Below, one piece after another: positions 1 through 8,892 of a stretch of DNA of 38,574 nucleotides. The DNA comes from Phenylobacterium sp. (lineage in GTDB: Bacteria; Pseudomonadota; Alphaproteobacteria; Caulobacterales; Caulobacteraceae), in NCBI GenBank assembly GCA_020402745.1, contig JADBYZ010000041.1, positions 1 to 38,574 on the forward strand. Reading direction: 5' to 3'. How positions within the stretch are numbered: position 1 is the stretch's first letter; every line of letters begins with the position of its first letter. A program made the translations under genes and the position numbers. Below the pieces are notes generated by a model. That model was not told the DNA's origin, did no database searches, and worked only from the letters and a program-made list of their open reading frames with translations.

Positions 1-28
1 AACCGGGAACAAAACGGAATCGGTGACT

Positions 29-78
29 GCCTCTTGGACTGCAGACGCTTACCAGCGTCGGTTTCCTGTCAGAGGCGG
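29..78. other. Nested inverted repeats downstream of lepA
   Basis: A perfect 6-bp stem, GACGCT / AGCGTC with a TACC loop, lies at 44-59. It is enclosed by a second inverted pair, GCCTCT at 29-34 and AGAGGC at 71-76, which can be extended by one G-T and one C-G pair. There is no coding frame here. It could be the end of a structured RNA or a terminator of a gene outside the window, but neither strand shows a T-run straight after the stem. Function is unknown. Confidence 0.3.
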
Positions 79-90
79 CGGCATATGCGA

Positions 91-148
91 TTCCCCTGCC
101 CCCAGGGGGAGGTGGCGCGCGCAGCGCGGCGGAGGGGGTCAGCTGACC
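91..148. repeat. GC-rich palindromic intergenic element
   Basis: This stretch holds CCCCCAGGGGG at 99-109, a GC-alternating core GGCGCGCGCAGCGCGGC at about 114-130, and a perfect 12-bp palindrome GGTCAGCTGACC at 137-148. It resembles the short palindromic intergenic repeats common in Caulobacterales and related alphaproteobacteria. No second copy was noticed in this window, so calling it a repeat is by resemblance only. It sits directly behind the lepA stop and may fold in the 3' end of that transcript. Confidence 0.4.
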
Positions 149-161
149 TGCCGCTGCGCGC

Positions 162-1967
162 CTAATCCGCGTCCATCTTCAGGGCGGCGATGAAGGCTTC
201 CTGGGGGATGTCGACCTTGCCGAATTGGCGCATGCGCTTCTTGCCGGCCTTCTGCTTGTCCAGGAGCTTGCGCTTGCGGCTCATGTCGCCGCCATAGCAC
301 TTGGCGGTGACGTCCTTGCGCAGGGCGCGGATGGTCTCGCGGGCGATGATCCGGCCGCCGATCGCCGCTTGCAGCGGGATCTGGAACATGTGCGGGTTGA
401 TCAGGTCCTTCATCTTCTCGACCATGCCCCGGCCCCGGGCCTCGGCCCGGTCGCGGTGGACCAGCATGGACAGGGCGTCGACGGGTTCGGCGTTGACCAG
501 GATGCTCATCTTGACCAGGTCGCCGACCCGATAGTCCTCGACCTGGTAGTCGAAGGAGGCGTAGCCCTTGGAGACGCTCTTCAGCCGGTCGTAGAAGTCG
601 AAGACCACCTCGTTCAAGGGCAGGTCGTAGATCACCATCGCCCGGCTGCCCACATAGGACAGCTCGCGCTGCACGCCGCGGCGGTCCTGGCAGAGCTTGA
701 TCACCGCGCCGAGATACTCATCGGGCGTCAGGATGGTGGCCTTAATCCAGGGCTCGGCGATGGTGTCGATCTTCACCGGGTCCGGCATGTCGGCGGGATT
801 GTGGAGCTCCAGGACCTCGCCGTTGGTCAGGGTGATCCGGTAGACCACACTGGGGGCGGTGGCGATCAGATCGAGGTCGAATTCGCGCGACAGCCGCTCC
901 TGGATGATCTCCAGGTGCAGGAGGCCCAGGAAGCCGCAGCGGAAGCCGAAGCCCAGGGCCGCAGAGGTCTCCATCTCGTAGGTGAAGCTGGCGTCGTTCA
1001 GGCGCAGCCGGCCAATGGCGGCGCGCAGGTCCTCGAAGTCGGCGGCGTCCACCGGGAAGAGGCCGCAGAAGACCACCGACTGCGCGATGCGGAAGCCCGG
1101 CAGGGGGGTGGTGGTCTGGCGCTTTTCCTCGGTGATGGTGTCGCCCACGGCGGCGTCGGCCACCTGCTTGATCTGGGCGGTGATGTAGCCGATCTCGCCG
1201 GGGCCCAGTTCGTCGACCTCGGTCTGCTTGGGCTTGAAGACGCCGATCCGGTCCACCTGGTGGACGGCGCCGGCGTTGATCATCCGCACCTTCATGCCGG
1301 CGCGCAGGCGCCCGTCCATGACCCGCACGAGCACCACCACGCCCAGGTAGGGGTCGTACCAGGCGTCGACCAGGAGGGCTTTGAGGGGGGCGTCGGGGTC
1401 CCCCTTGGGGGGCGGCAGGCGGGTGACCACCGCCTCCAGGACGTCGGCGATCCCCTGGCCGGTCTTGGCCGAACACAGGACGGCGTCTGAAGCGTCGATG
1501 CCGATGACGTCCTCGATCTGCTCGCGGACCCGGTCGGGGTCGGCGGCGGGCAGGTCGATCTTGTTCAGGACCGGGACGATCTCATGGTTGTTGTCGATGG
1601 CCTGGTAGACATTGGCCAGGGTCTGGGCCTCGACCCCCTGGCTGGAGTCCACCACCAGGATGGAGCCTTCGCAGGCGGCCAGGCTGCGGCTGACCTCATA
1701 GGCGAAGTCCACATGGCCGGGGGTGTCCATCAGGTTCAGGACATAGGTCTCGCCGTCCCGGGCCTTGTAGTCCAGGCGCACGGTCTGGGCCTTGATGGTG
1801 ATGCCCCGCTCGCGCTCGATGTCCATGTTGTCGAGGACCTGCTCGGTCATCTCGCGCTGGGTCAGCGCACCCGTCTCCTGAATGAGGCGGTCGGACAGGG
1901 TCGACTTGCCGTGGTCGATATGGGCCACGATCGAGAAGTTGCGGATTCGGCTGAGCGGGGTGGTCAT
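162..1967 (-). CDS. lepA: Elongation factor 4 (LepA), translational GTPase
   Basis: This is a ribosome-associated GTPase of the EF-G-like group, cytoplasmic or membrane-peripheral. The 601-residue length is typical of LepA. The N-terminal G domain shows AHIDHGKST (G1), RGIT (switch I), DTPGHVDF (G3) and NKIDLP (G4). The LepA-specific C-terminal domain ends with a basic stretch rich in [11 protein letters not shown] followed by GKKRMRQFG, as in the family. The ATG start gives the standard [18 protein letters not shown] beginning. It is the last minus-strand gene at the left edge and is separated by 46 bp from the polyamine operon upstream. Confidence 0.97.
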   Translation of the reverse strand: MTTPLSRIRNFSIVAHIDHGKSTLSDRLIQETGALTQREMTEQVLDNMDIERERGITIKAQTVRLDYKARDGETYVLNLMDTPGHVDFAYEVSRSLAACEGSILVVDSSQGVEAQTLANVYQAIDNNHEIVPVLNKIDLPAADPDRVREQIEDVIGIDASDAVLCSAKTGQGIADVLEAVVTRLPPPKGDPDAPLKALLVDAWYDPYLGVVVLVRVMDGRLRAGMKVRMINAGAVHQVDRIGVFKPKQTEVDELGPGEIGYITAQIKQVADAAVGDTITEEKRQTTTPLPGFRIAQSVVFCGLFPVDAADFEDLRAAIGRLRLNDASFTYEMETSAALGFGFRCGFLGLLHLEIIQERLSREFDLDLIATAPSVVYRITLTNGEVLELHNPADMPDPVKIDTIAEPWIKATILTPDEYLGAVIKLCQDRRGVQRELSYVGSRAMVIYDLPLNEVVFDFYDRLKSVSKGYASFDYQVEDYRVGDLVKMSILVNAEPVDALSMLVHRDRAEARGRGMVEKMKDLINPHMFQIPLQAAIGGRIIARETIRALRKDVTAKCYGGDMSRKRKLLDKQKAGKKRMRQFGKVDIPQEAFIAALKMDAD

Positions 1968-2013
1968 GTCGCCGCGCCCTTAGCACACTCCGACGGCCGG
2001 GGGCGAGGGCGGT

Positions 2014-3309
2014 TCAAAGCCGGTCGCGCAGGGCGTACCAGGTCAGGCCGGCGATGGTCAGGGGCCGGCGCAGCCAGCGCCCGCCGGGAAAGGCCGGGGC
2101 AGGCAGCCGGCCCAGGGCCTCCAGGGCCTCGGAGGCCGCCTCATCCCCCATCGCCGCGCGCCCCAGGAGGTCGCCGACATAGGGCGCCAGCAGGACCCCC
2201 TGCCCCGAATATCCTGCCGCCAGCGAGACGCCCGGCGCCGGTGAGGAGACCAGGGGCGTGCGGTGCAGGGTCACCCCCACCGAGCCGCCCCAGGCGTGGG
2301 TGATGCGGATGCTCGCCAGTTCCGGATAGATCTTCACCAGGCTGCGCCGGACATAGCCGGCGAGGTCGGCGGGGTAGGTCTGGCGGTAGGTCTCCCCGCC
2401 CCCGAACAGGAGCCGTCCGTCGGCGGTCTTGCGGAAGTAGTTCACCACGAAGCGGGTGTCGGCGGCGGCGGCCCCGCTGCGCAGGATCTGGTCGGCCCGA
2501 TCGCCCAGGGGCTCGGTGACGAGGACGAAGTTGTTGATCGGCATGACCCGGTCCCGGGCCGCCCCGGCGATTTCGGTGAGGTAGCCATCCCCGGTCAGGA
2601 TGAGCCGGTCACAGATGATCCGACCCGCAGGGGTCGTCACCTCGATCGCCCCGCCCCGCCGGGTCCAGGAAAGGGCGGGCGTTTGCTCGCAAATCCCTCC
2701 GCCGGCGGCCAGCACGGCCCGGGCCATGCCGAGGGCGAGGTTGAGGGGGTGCAGGTGGCCGCCGTCCCGGTCGAGGACGCCGCCGTGGTAGACATCGGTC
2801 CCCAGGTCCGCGGCAAGGTCCTGTGGAGACACCAGGCTGAGGGCCTCGCAGCCATAGACCCGGGTCATGTGCTCTATGTGTGCCGCGTCCGCCCCCTCCC
2901 CGCCCGGTCGGTGGCGGGCGACGATCAGGCCGGGCCGGTAGTCCGCCTCCGGTGCGACATCGGCGAGAAGATCGGCGAGATGCGCCCGCGCGGCCTCCGC
3001 CAGCTTCCAGAGCCGCAGGGCCTCAGCTGCGCCCACACGAGCCTCCAGCCAGGCCTGGTCCTGCCGGTGGCCGGGATGGGCCTGGCCACCATTGCGCCCG
3101 GAGGCGCCGGAGCCGACCCGGGCCGCTTCCAGCACCAGGCAGGGAACCCCGGCCCGGGCCAGGGCCAGGGCGGCCCCCAGGCCGGTGAAGCCGGCGCCGA
3201 CAATGCACACCCCGGTGCGGACCTCGCCCTCCGGCGCAGGCAAGACCGGCAGTCGGATGGCCGCCGTCGCGGCGTACCAGGAGCCCTTGGGGTGGCCGTC
3301 ATTGCGCAT
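2014..3309 (-). CDS. puuB: FAD-dependent oxidoreductase, probable gamma-glutamylputrescine oxidase (PuuB type)
   Basis: This is a DAO-family flavoprotein of 431 residues. Near residue 35 it has the dinucleotide-binding motif GAGFTGLGAALALA, followed by GSGASGRNGGQ, which is usual in glycine-oxidase/PuuB-like enzymes. The C-terminal GYSGQGVLLAPYVGDL matches the second FAD-contacting segment of the family. In E. coli PuuB oxidises gamma-glutamylputrescine to gamma-glutamyl-aminobutyraldehyde. Here the assignment rests on family plus position, 9 bp behind a PuuA-like synthetase at the end of the polyamine operon. The ribosome binding site is weak, so its translation may depend on the upstream gene. 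A related amine or amino-acid oxidase cannot be excluded. Confidence 0.85.
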   Translation of the reverse strand: MRNDGHPKGSWYAATAAIRLPVLPAPEGEVRTGVCIVGAGFTGLGAALALARAGVPCLVLEAARVGSGASGRNGGQAHPGHRQDQAWLEARVGAAEALRLWKLAEAARAHLADLLADVAPEADYRPGLIVARHRPGGEGADAAHIEHMTRVYGCEALSLVSPQDLAADLGTDVYHGGVLDRDGGHLHPLNLALGMARAVLAAGGGICEQTPALSWTRRGGAIEVTTPAGRIICDRLILTGDGYLTEIAGAARDRVMPINNFVLVTEPLGDRADQILRSGAAAADTRFVVNYFRKTADGRLLFGGGETYRQTYPADLAGYVRRSLVKIYPELASIRITHAWGGSVGVTLHRTPLVSSPAPGVSLAAGYSGQGVLLAPYVGDLLGRAAMGDEAASEALEALGRLPAPAFPGGRWLRRPLTIAGLTWYALRDRL

Positions 3310-3318
3310 GGCGGGCCG

Positions 3319-4719
3319 TCAGACGTTCAGCAGGAGGAACTCGCGCTCCCAGGGGCTGATGGTCTGCATGAAGGTCTCGTACTCGGCCCGCTTCACTGTG
3401 GCGTAGGCCCCGCAGAAGACCTCGCCCAGGGCGTCCCGCAGGGGCTCGCATTGCTCGAACAGGACCAGGGCCTCCAGGAGGTTGCGCGGCAGGTCGATGC
3501 CCAGGGCCGAGGCGTCCGTGTCCACCGGAGCGGTGGGGGTCAGGCCCTGGGTCATGCCCAGCCATCCCGTCGCCAGGACCGCGGCGATGGCCAGGTAGGG
3601 ATTGGCGTCCGACGAGGGGATGCGGTTCTCCAGTCGCCGGTTGGCCGGATCGGAGGGCGGCGCCCGCAGGCCGCAGGTGCGGTTGTCGTGGCCCCACTGG
3701 GTGTTGACCGGCGCCCCCGTGCCCCGGGCGATGCGGCGATAGGAGTTCACGTAGGGCGCCAGGATGGCCATGATGGCCGGCAGGTACCGCTGCTGGCCGG
3801 CGATGAAGGACAGGTAGGCGGGCGTGGCCTCGCCCGTCTTGCGGTCTGAGAACAGGGGCCGTCCGTCGGCGTCCAGGATGGACTGGTGGATGTGCATGGC
3901 GCTGCCCGGCTCGCCCGCCATCGGCTTGGCCATGAAGGTGGCGTAGATATCGTGCTCCAGCGCCGCCTCGCGGATGGTGCGCTTGAACATGAAGACCTGG
4001 TCGGCCAGCTCCAGCGGATCGCCATGCCGCAGGTTGATCTCCATCTGGGCCACCCCGCTCTCGTGGATCAGGGTGTCGATCTCCAGGCCCTGGGCCTCGG
4101 AGTACTCGTACATGTCCTCGAAAAGGGGATCGAACTCGTTGACCGCAGAGATGGAATAGCCCTGTCGACCCGTCTCGGGGCGTCCCGACCGGCCGATCGG
4201 CGGGCGCAACGGGTAGTCCGGGTCGGTGTTCTTGTCGACCAGGTAGAACTCCAGCTCCGGGGCGACCACCGGGGTCCAACCCCGGTCGCGGTAGAGGTCC
4301 AGCACCCGCCGCAGAACCTGCCGGGGCGCCTCCTGGACCGGTCGGCCGTCGGGATGGAAGGCGTCATGGATGACCTGAGCGGTCGGGTCCTGCGCCCAGG
4401 GCACCACCGCCAGGGTGGCGAAGTCCGGGTTCAGGAAGATGTCGGTGTCCGACTGCACCGCGGAGATTGTTCCCATCACCTCGGGAAAATCGCCGGTGAT
4501 GGTCTGGTAGAAGACCGCCAGGGGCAGGTTCATCGACGGCGCGCCCAGGAACTTGCGGACGGGCATGATCTTGCCCCGCGCCACGCCGGCCAGGTCGGGC
4601 ACGACGCATTCGATTTCGTCGATGGACTGCCGCGCCAGCCAGGGCCCGGCCGCCTCCAGCGAGGCGACACCACGCTTCTCCCGGGAGGCCGGGGGCGGAC
4701 GCTTCTTGCGGGAGGTCAT
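3319..4719 (-). CDS. puuA: Glutamine synthetase family protein, probable gamma-glutamylpolyamine synthetase (PuuA/SpuB type)
   Basis: This 466-residue protein has the GS beta-grasp N-terminal domain (about 30-130) and catalytic domain. Recognisable catalytic segments are PELEFYL, HESGVAQMEINL, GSAMHIHQS, NSYRR and the glutamate-loop region ENRIPSSDANPYL. PuuA-type enzymes use ATP to ligate glutamate to the amine of putrescine rather than to ammonia. A lysine/arginine-rich N-terminal leader (MTSRKKRPPP) is longer than usual. The start overlaps the stop of the upstream aminotransferase gene by four bases (ATGA) and has a GGAGG site seven bases ahead, so the two are translationally coupled. A second paralogue lies at the promoter-proximal end of the operon. 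Confidence 0.88.
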   Translation of the reverse strand: MTSRKKRPPPASREKRGVASLEAAGPWLARQSIDEIECVVPDLAGVARGKIMPVRKFLGAPSMNLPLAVFYQTITGDFPEVMGTISAVQSDTDIFLNPDFATLAVVPWAQDPTAQVIHDAFHPDGRPVQEAPRQVLRRVLDLYRDRGWTPVVAPELEFYLVDKNTDPDYPLRPPIGRSGRPETGRQGYSISAVNEFDPLFEDMYEYSEAQGLEIDTLIHESGVAQMEINLRHGDPLELADQVFMFKRTIREAALEHDIYATFMAKPMAGEPGSAMHIHQSILDADGRPLFSDRKTGEATPAYLSFIAGQQRYLPAIMAILAPYVNSYRRIARGTGAPVNTQWGHDNRTCGLRAPPSDPANRRLENRIPSSDANPYLAIAAVLATGWLGMTQGLTPTAPVDTDASALGIDLPRNLLEALVLFEQCEPLRDALGEVFCGAYATVKRAEYETFMQTISPWEREFLLLNV

Positions 4720-6119
4720 CCCGCCGCCTCCGGCTTCAGGGCCCGCAGGATGGGCTCGGCTTCGTCGAGGGAGCGGCGGAGGATCGAGACCAGCCGGTCG
4801 ATCTCGGCGTGGGTGATGATCAGGGGCGGGCAGCAGACGATGGTGTCGCGGATGCCGCGCACCATCAGGCCGTTGCGGATGCAGAGGTCGCGCACCACCG
4901 GGCCGGCTTCGCCCTCCTTGTCCAGGAACCGCTTGTTGGTCCCGGGCTCGCAGACGATCTCCACCGCCCCGATCAGGCCGAGGGAGCGGGTCTCGCCCAC
5001 CAGGGGATGGTCGTTGAGACTGGCCAGGGCGCGGGCCAGGTAGGGGCCGGTGTCCTCGCGGGTGCGCTCCACCAGGCCCTCGCGCTCGATGATGTCGAGG
5101 TTGGCCAGGGCCACGGCGGCGGCGGTCGGGTGGCCGCTATAGGTGTAGCCATGGGCGAAGTCGCCGCCCTTCTCGCGCAGCTCTGCCACGATGTGGTCGG
5201 CCACGCCGGTGGCGCTGATCGGCAGGTAGCCCGAGGATAGGCCCTTGGCCATGGAGATCATGTCCGGCTTCACGCCGTAGTGGTGGTGGCCGAACCACTG
5301 ACCCAGCCGCCCGAAGCCACAGATGACCTCATCGCAGACCAGCAGGATGCCGTACTTGCGGCAGATGGCCTCGACCCGGGGCCAGTAACCCTCAGGCGGG
5401 ATGATGACCCCGCCGGCGCCCTGGACAGGCTCTCCGATGAAGGCGGCGACGTTCTCGGGGCCGACCTCGAGGATCTTGTCCTCGATGGCCTGGGCGGCGC
5501 GGGCGGCGAAGGCGTCCGGGTCCTCGCCGAAGCCCTCGCCGAAGAGATAGGGCTGCATGACGTGCTCGACGCCGGGCACCGGCAGATCGCCCTGTGCGTG
5601 CATGGCCTTCATGCCGCCCAGCGACACCCCCGCCACGGTGGAGCCATGGTAGGCGTTCCAGCGGCTGATGAAGATGCGGCGCTGGGGCTGGCCCTTCAGC
5701 TTCCAGTAGTGGCGGGCCAGGCGGAAGACCGTGTCGACAGCCTCGGAGCCCGAGGAGTTGAAGAAGACATGGCTCAGGTGGCCGCCCATCTTGCTGGCGA
5801 TGCGGGCCGCCAGCTTCACCGGGGGCGGCGTCGCCGTCCGGAAGAAGGTGTTGTAGTAGGGCAGTTCGAGCATCTGGTCGTAGGCGGCCTTGGCCAGCTC
5901 CTCGCGTCCATAGCCCACATTCACGCACCAGAGTCCCGCCATGCCGTCGAGGATGGCGTTCCCCTCTCCGTCGAAGATGGTGCTGCCCTCGGCCCGGGTG
6001 ATGATCCGGCTGCCGCCCAGGCTGGCGATCAGCCGGTGGTCGGCCTGGGCCGGCAGATGGTGCGCCAGGTCCAGCCGGCGAAGCTCGGCGATGTCGTGGT
6101 TACGGATCGGAACAGTCAC
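4716..6119 (-). CDS. spuC: Class III aminotransferase, putrescine--pyruvate aminotransferase type (SpuC-like)
   Basis: This is a PLP-dependent omega-aminotransferase of 467 residues. The N-terminal DGMAGLWCVNVGYGREELA, the middle WNAYHGSTVAGVSLGGMK, the GEPVQGAGGVI block and the active-site lysine in SMAKGLSSGY closely follow Pseudomonas SpuC, which transfers the amino group of putrescine to pyruvate. The GTG start at 6117-6119 has AGGAG about nine bases upstream. It sits between puuD and puuA in the polyamine operon. Functional alternatives are a GABA or beta-alanine aminotransferase acting later in the same pathway; sequence similarity favours the diamine enzyme. Confidence 0.87.
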   Translation of the reverse strand: MTVPIRNHDIAELRRLDLAHHLPAQADHRLIASLGGSRIITRAEGSTIFDGEGNAILDGMAGLWCVNVGYGREELAKAAYDQMLELPYYNTFFRTATPPPVKLAARIASKMGGHLSHVFFNSSGSEAVDTVFRLARHYWKLKGQPQRRIFISRWNAYHGSTVAGVSLGGMKAMHAQGDLPVPGVEHVMQPYLFGEGFGEDPDAFAARAAQAIEDKILEVGPENVAAFIGEPVQGAGGVIIPPEGYWPRVEAICRKYGILLVCDEVICGFGRLGQWFGHHHYGVKPDMISMAKGLSSGYLPISATGVADHIVAELREKGGDFAHGYTYSGHPTAAAVALANLDIIEREGLVERTREDTGPYLARALASLNDHPLVGETRSLGLIGAVEIVCEPGTNKRFLDKEGEAGPVVRDLCIRNGLMVRGIRDTIVCCPPLIITHAEIDRLVSILRRSLDEAEPILRALKPEAAG

Positions 6120-6140
6120 GCGAGGAACTCCTGAAGCGGA

Positions 6141-6890
6141 TCAGCGGACAAGCGGTTCGCCCCGGAGGGCCCGCCCGAAGACGTGGAAGAATACCTGACT
6201 TTGCGGATTTTCGCCTGTCCGCCATTCGGGGTGCCACTGGACGGCGAGGACCGGGGCGGAATTCACCCGGGCGGAGAAGGCTTCGACCACGCCGTCATCG
6301 GCCCGGGCCTCGACGCTCAGCCCGTCGCCCAGCCGCGAGACCCCCTGGTAGTGGACGGAATTGACCCGGATCCGGCCCTCTCCCAGGGCGGCGGCCAGGA
6401 CCCCTCCGGGCGTCAGGGCCACATCGTGGACGTGGTCGAACATCTCGTTGAAGCCCACCTCGTCCGGGGCGTGGTGCTTCAGGAGGTCGGGGTGCTCGGA
6501 GACATCCCGCCGCAGGCTGCCGCCGAAGGCGACATTCAGCTCCTGGAAGCCGCGGCAGATGCCGAAGACCGGGCGACCCAGGTCGAGCATGGCGCGGATC
6601 AGGTCGCCCGTCATGGAGTCGCGGGCCGGATCGAAGGGCCCTGGGGCGTCGTCCGCCGCCTCCCCGTAGGCCGAGGGGTCGAGGTTGGAGGGACTGCCGG
6701 TCAGGAGCAGGCCGTCCAGCCGCCCGGCCACGTCCAAGGCCCGCATGTATTGCGGCATGGAGGGGATCAGGAGGGCGGCGGCGTCGGCATAGGCCATGGC
6801 CGAGGCGACGTATCGGTTCATCACCGCCTGGGCGGGCTCGATCCCGACGGTGCGGGTGCAGCAGATGATGCCGGCGACAGGACGGACCAT
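6141..6890 (-). CDS. puuD: Gamma-glutamyl-gamma-aminobutyrate hydrolase family protein (PuuD/SpuA, peptidase C26)
   Basis: This is a class I glutamine-amidotransferase-fold hydrolase of 249 residues. The nucleophile elbow GICRGFQELNVAFGG carries the catalytic cysteine, and VQWHPEWR near the C-terminus carries the catalytic histidine. In the Puu pathway this enzyme releases GABA and glutamate from gamma-glutamyl-GABA. One base separates it from the upstream ATPase gene, and 21 bases separate it from the downstream aminotransferase gene. Position in the operon supports the polyamine substrate. Confidence 0.9.
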   Translation of the reverse strand: MVRPVAGIICCTRTVGIEPAQAVMNRYVASAMAYADAAALLIPSMPQYMRALDVAGRLDGLLLTGSPSNLDPSAYGEAADDAPGPFDPARDSMTGDLIRAMLDLGRPVFGICRGFQELNVAFGGSLRRDVSEHPDLLKHHAPDEVGFNEMFDHVHDVALTPGGVLAAALGEGRIRVNSVHYQGVSRLGDGLSVEARADDGVVEAFSARVNSAPVLAVQWHPEWRTGENPQSQVFFHVFGRALRGEPLVR

Positions 6891-6891
6891 G

Positions 6892-8013
6892 TCAGTTCAG
6901 GAGGACGGCGGGCGAACAGGCGTGCCAGCCGAGCCAGACCTCCTCGCCAAGGGCGAAGTCCTCCTGGTCCCAGCGGGTCAGGTTGGACCTGAGCACCTTG
7001 ACCCGCCGCCCTCCGGCGATCTCCACCTCGTAGGTGCTCTCGCTTCCCAGGTAGGACTCGTGGCGGATGACGCCCCGCACCAGGTTGGCGCCGGCGGGGG
7101 AGTCATCCAGGACCGGCGGGGGCTGCCCGGGAACGTACTTATGCAGCTCGATCTTCTCTGGTCGCAGGGCGGCCCAGACGGTGGTCCCCTTGGCGCCCGT
7201 GACGCCGTGGTCGAGGTAGATGTCCGTGGGCAGTTCCGGTGAACGGATCACCGCCTCGTCCTGCTCGTCCACCGCAAGGACGCCCTCGAACAGGTTCACC
7301 GAACCGATGAAGTCGGCCACGAACCGGCTGCCCGGAAACTCGTAGAGGTCGTTGGGCGTCGCCACCTGCTGCAAGAGGCCGCGATTCATGACCGCGCATC
7401 GGCTGGCCAGGGCCAGGGCCTCGTCCTGATCGTGGGTGACCATGATGAAGGTGATGCCGACGGTCTCCTGCAGGGTGCAGAGCTCGGTGCGCATCTGATC
7501 GCGCAGCTTGGCGTCGAGGGCCGAGAGGGGCTCATCCAGCAGGAGGACCCTCGGGCGCTTGACCAGGGCCCGGGCCAGGGCGACGCGCTGGCGTTGCCCG
7601 CCAGAGAGCTGGTCCGGCTTGCGCCCGCCCAGGCCGCCCAGCTGCACCAGCTCGAGGGCCTCTTCGACCCTCCGGTCGCGCTCCGCCCCCGGGACGCGGT
7701 CGATCTTCAATCCATAGGCCACGTTGTCGGCCACGCTCATGTGCGGGAAGACCGCATAGGACTGGAAGACCATGTTCACCGGCCGCCGGTTGGGCGGCAC
7801 GTTCGAGATGTCCTGCCCATCGATCAGGATGCGGCCTTCGGTGGGGGTCTCGAACCCGGCGAGCATACGCAGGAGGGTGGTCTTGCCGCAGCCGGAGGGG
7901 CCTAGCAGGCAGAAGAACTCACCCTCGTCGATGGTCAGGGAGACGTTGTCGACAGCGACCATCCGGCCGAAGCGCTTGGTGACGTTCTCGAAGGTGATGA
8001 TGGGCTTGCTCAT
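6892..8013 (-). CDS. potG: Polyamine ABC transporter ATP-binding protein (PotA/PotG type)
   Basis: This 373-residue cytoplasmic ATPase energises putrescine/spermidine import. It shows Walker A GPSGCGKTT (about residue 38), a Q-loop in NMVFQSYAVFPHM, signature LSGGQRQRV, Walker B LLLDEPLSALD and the H-loop in VTHDQDEAL. A C-terminal TOBE region of about 130 residues follows, as in PotA and PotG. It lies six bases behind the inner-membrane permease gene and directly before puuD, so import and breakdown are co-transcribed. The choice between PotA and PotG naming is not firm. Confidence 0.92.
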   Translation of the reverse strand: MSKPIITFENVTKRFGRMVAVDNVSLTIDEGEFFCLLGPSGCGKTTLLRMLAGFETPTEGRILIDGQDISNVPPNRRPVNMVFQSYAVFPHMSVADNVAYGLKIDRVPGAERDRRVEEALELVQLGGLGGRKPDQLSGGQRQRVALARALVKRPRVLLLDEPLSALDAKLRDQMRTELCTLQETVGITFIMVTHDQDEALALASRCAVMNRGLLQQVATPNDLYEFPGSRFVADFIGSVNLFEGVLAVDEQDEAVIRSPELPTDIYLDHGVTGAKGTTVWAALRPEKIELHKYVPGQPPPVLDDSPAGANLVRGVIRHESYLGSESTYEVEIAGGRRVKVLRSNLTRWDQEDFALGEEVWLGWHACSPAVLLN

Positions 8014-8019
8014 GGCGCC

Positions 8020-8892
8020 TCAGGGACGGTCTTTGGGGCGGTCGAGGGCGGCGTGGCCTCCCGCCGTGGAGGCCGGGTCGCCCTGGACCTTCAGGGCGAT
8101 GGCGGTGAGGACAACGGTCAGGACGATCAGAATTGTGGAGGCGGCGTTGACCTCCGGCGTCACCGAGAAGCGGACCATGGAGTAGACCTTGACCGGGAAG
8201 GTCACGGTGTCCGGGCCAGACGTGAAGAAGGTGATGACGAAATCGTCCAGGCTGAGGGTGAAGGCCAGGAAGCCGCCCGCGACCAGGGAGGGCGTCATGT
8301 GCGGCAGGATGACGTCCTTCAGCGTGCGCCACTCGCTGGCGCCGAGGTCCCGGGCGGCCTCTTCAAGCTCGCGGTTGAAGCTGGCCATCCTCGCCCGGAC
8401 CACCACCGCCACGAAGGGGAAGGAGAAGGAGACGTGGGCGATGATGATGGCGCCCAGGTTCATCGGCCAGGGCAGGCCCTGAGGCCAGGGCAGGACCTTG
8501 GCGAAGAAGACCAGCATGGCCACGCCCAGGCAGATCTCCGGCGCCACAATGGGCAGGGCCAGGGCGCCGTCGAAGCCGGTCTTGCCCGGAAAACGGAACC
8601 GCCAGAGGGCCAGGGCGGCCAGGGCGCCGAGGATCAGGCTCAGGAAGGTGGAGACGGCTGCGATGGTCAGGCTGTTGACGAAGGCCTCGATCAGCGAGGC
8701 GTTGTTCAGGGCCTTCTCGTAGTACTTCAGGGTGAAGCCCTGCCAGACGATGTTGCGCCGGCTATCGTTGAAGCTGAACACCATCAGCGCGACGAGCGGG
8801 GCGTAGAGGAAGATGCCGACGCCCACTAGCCAAAGCTGCAGGGGCCACCGGCGCAGGTATTCCAGGGGACCGGGGGCCGGACGCTTCGCCAT
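8020..8892 (-). CDS. potI: Polyamine ABC transporter permease (PotC/PotI type)
   Basis: This inner-membrane permease of 290 residues has about six hydrophobic segments. The binding-protein-dependent transport signature EEAARDLGASEWRTLKDVILPHM contains the EAA loop that contacts the ATPase. The first membrane segment begins near residue 18 (LWLVGVGIFLYAPLV) and is followed by FNDSRRNIVWQGFTLKYYE, typical of PotC/PotI. Its ATG shares one base with the stop of the preceding permease gene (TGATG), with a GGAG site inside that gene, so the two subunits are translated together. Confidence 0.92.
   Translation of the reverse strand: MAKRPAPGPLEYLRRWPLQLWLVGVGIFLYAPLVALMVFSFNDSRRNIVWQGFTLKYYEKALNNASLIEAFVNSLTIAAVSTFLSLILGALAALALWRFRFPGKTGFDGALALPIVAPEICLGVAMLVFFAKVLPWPQGLPWPMNLGAIIIAHVSFSFPFVAVVVRARMASFNRELEEAARDLGASEWRTLKDVILPHMTPSLVAGGFLAFTLSLDDFVITFFTSGPDTVTFPVKVYSMVRFSVTPEVNAASTILIVLTVVLTAIALKVQGDPASTAGGHAALDRPKDRP

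Noticed and set aside
7-20. LexA-box-like GAAC...GAAT near the left edge
   Set aside because: Spacing is six, not seven, and the second half-site is wrong for the alphaproteobacterial GTTC-N7-GTTC box.
225-1490. Long plus-strand open frame opposite lepA
   Set aside because: Its product is low-complexity (rich in V, G, D, H, Q), as expected for an antisense frame of a high-GC gene, and lepA motifs are unambiguous on the other strand.
2263-3849. 528-codon plus-strand open frame opposite puuB and puuA
   Set aside because: It spans two real genes antisense and has no recognisable domain; a shadow of codon bias.
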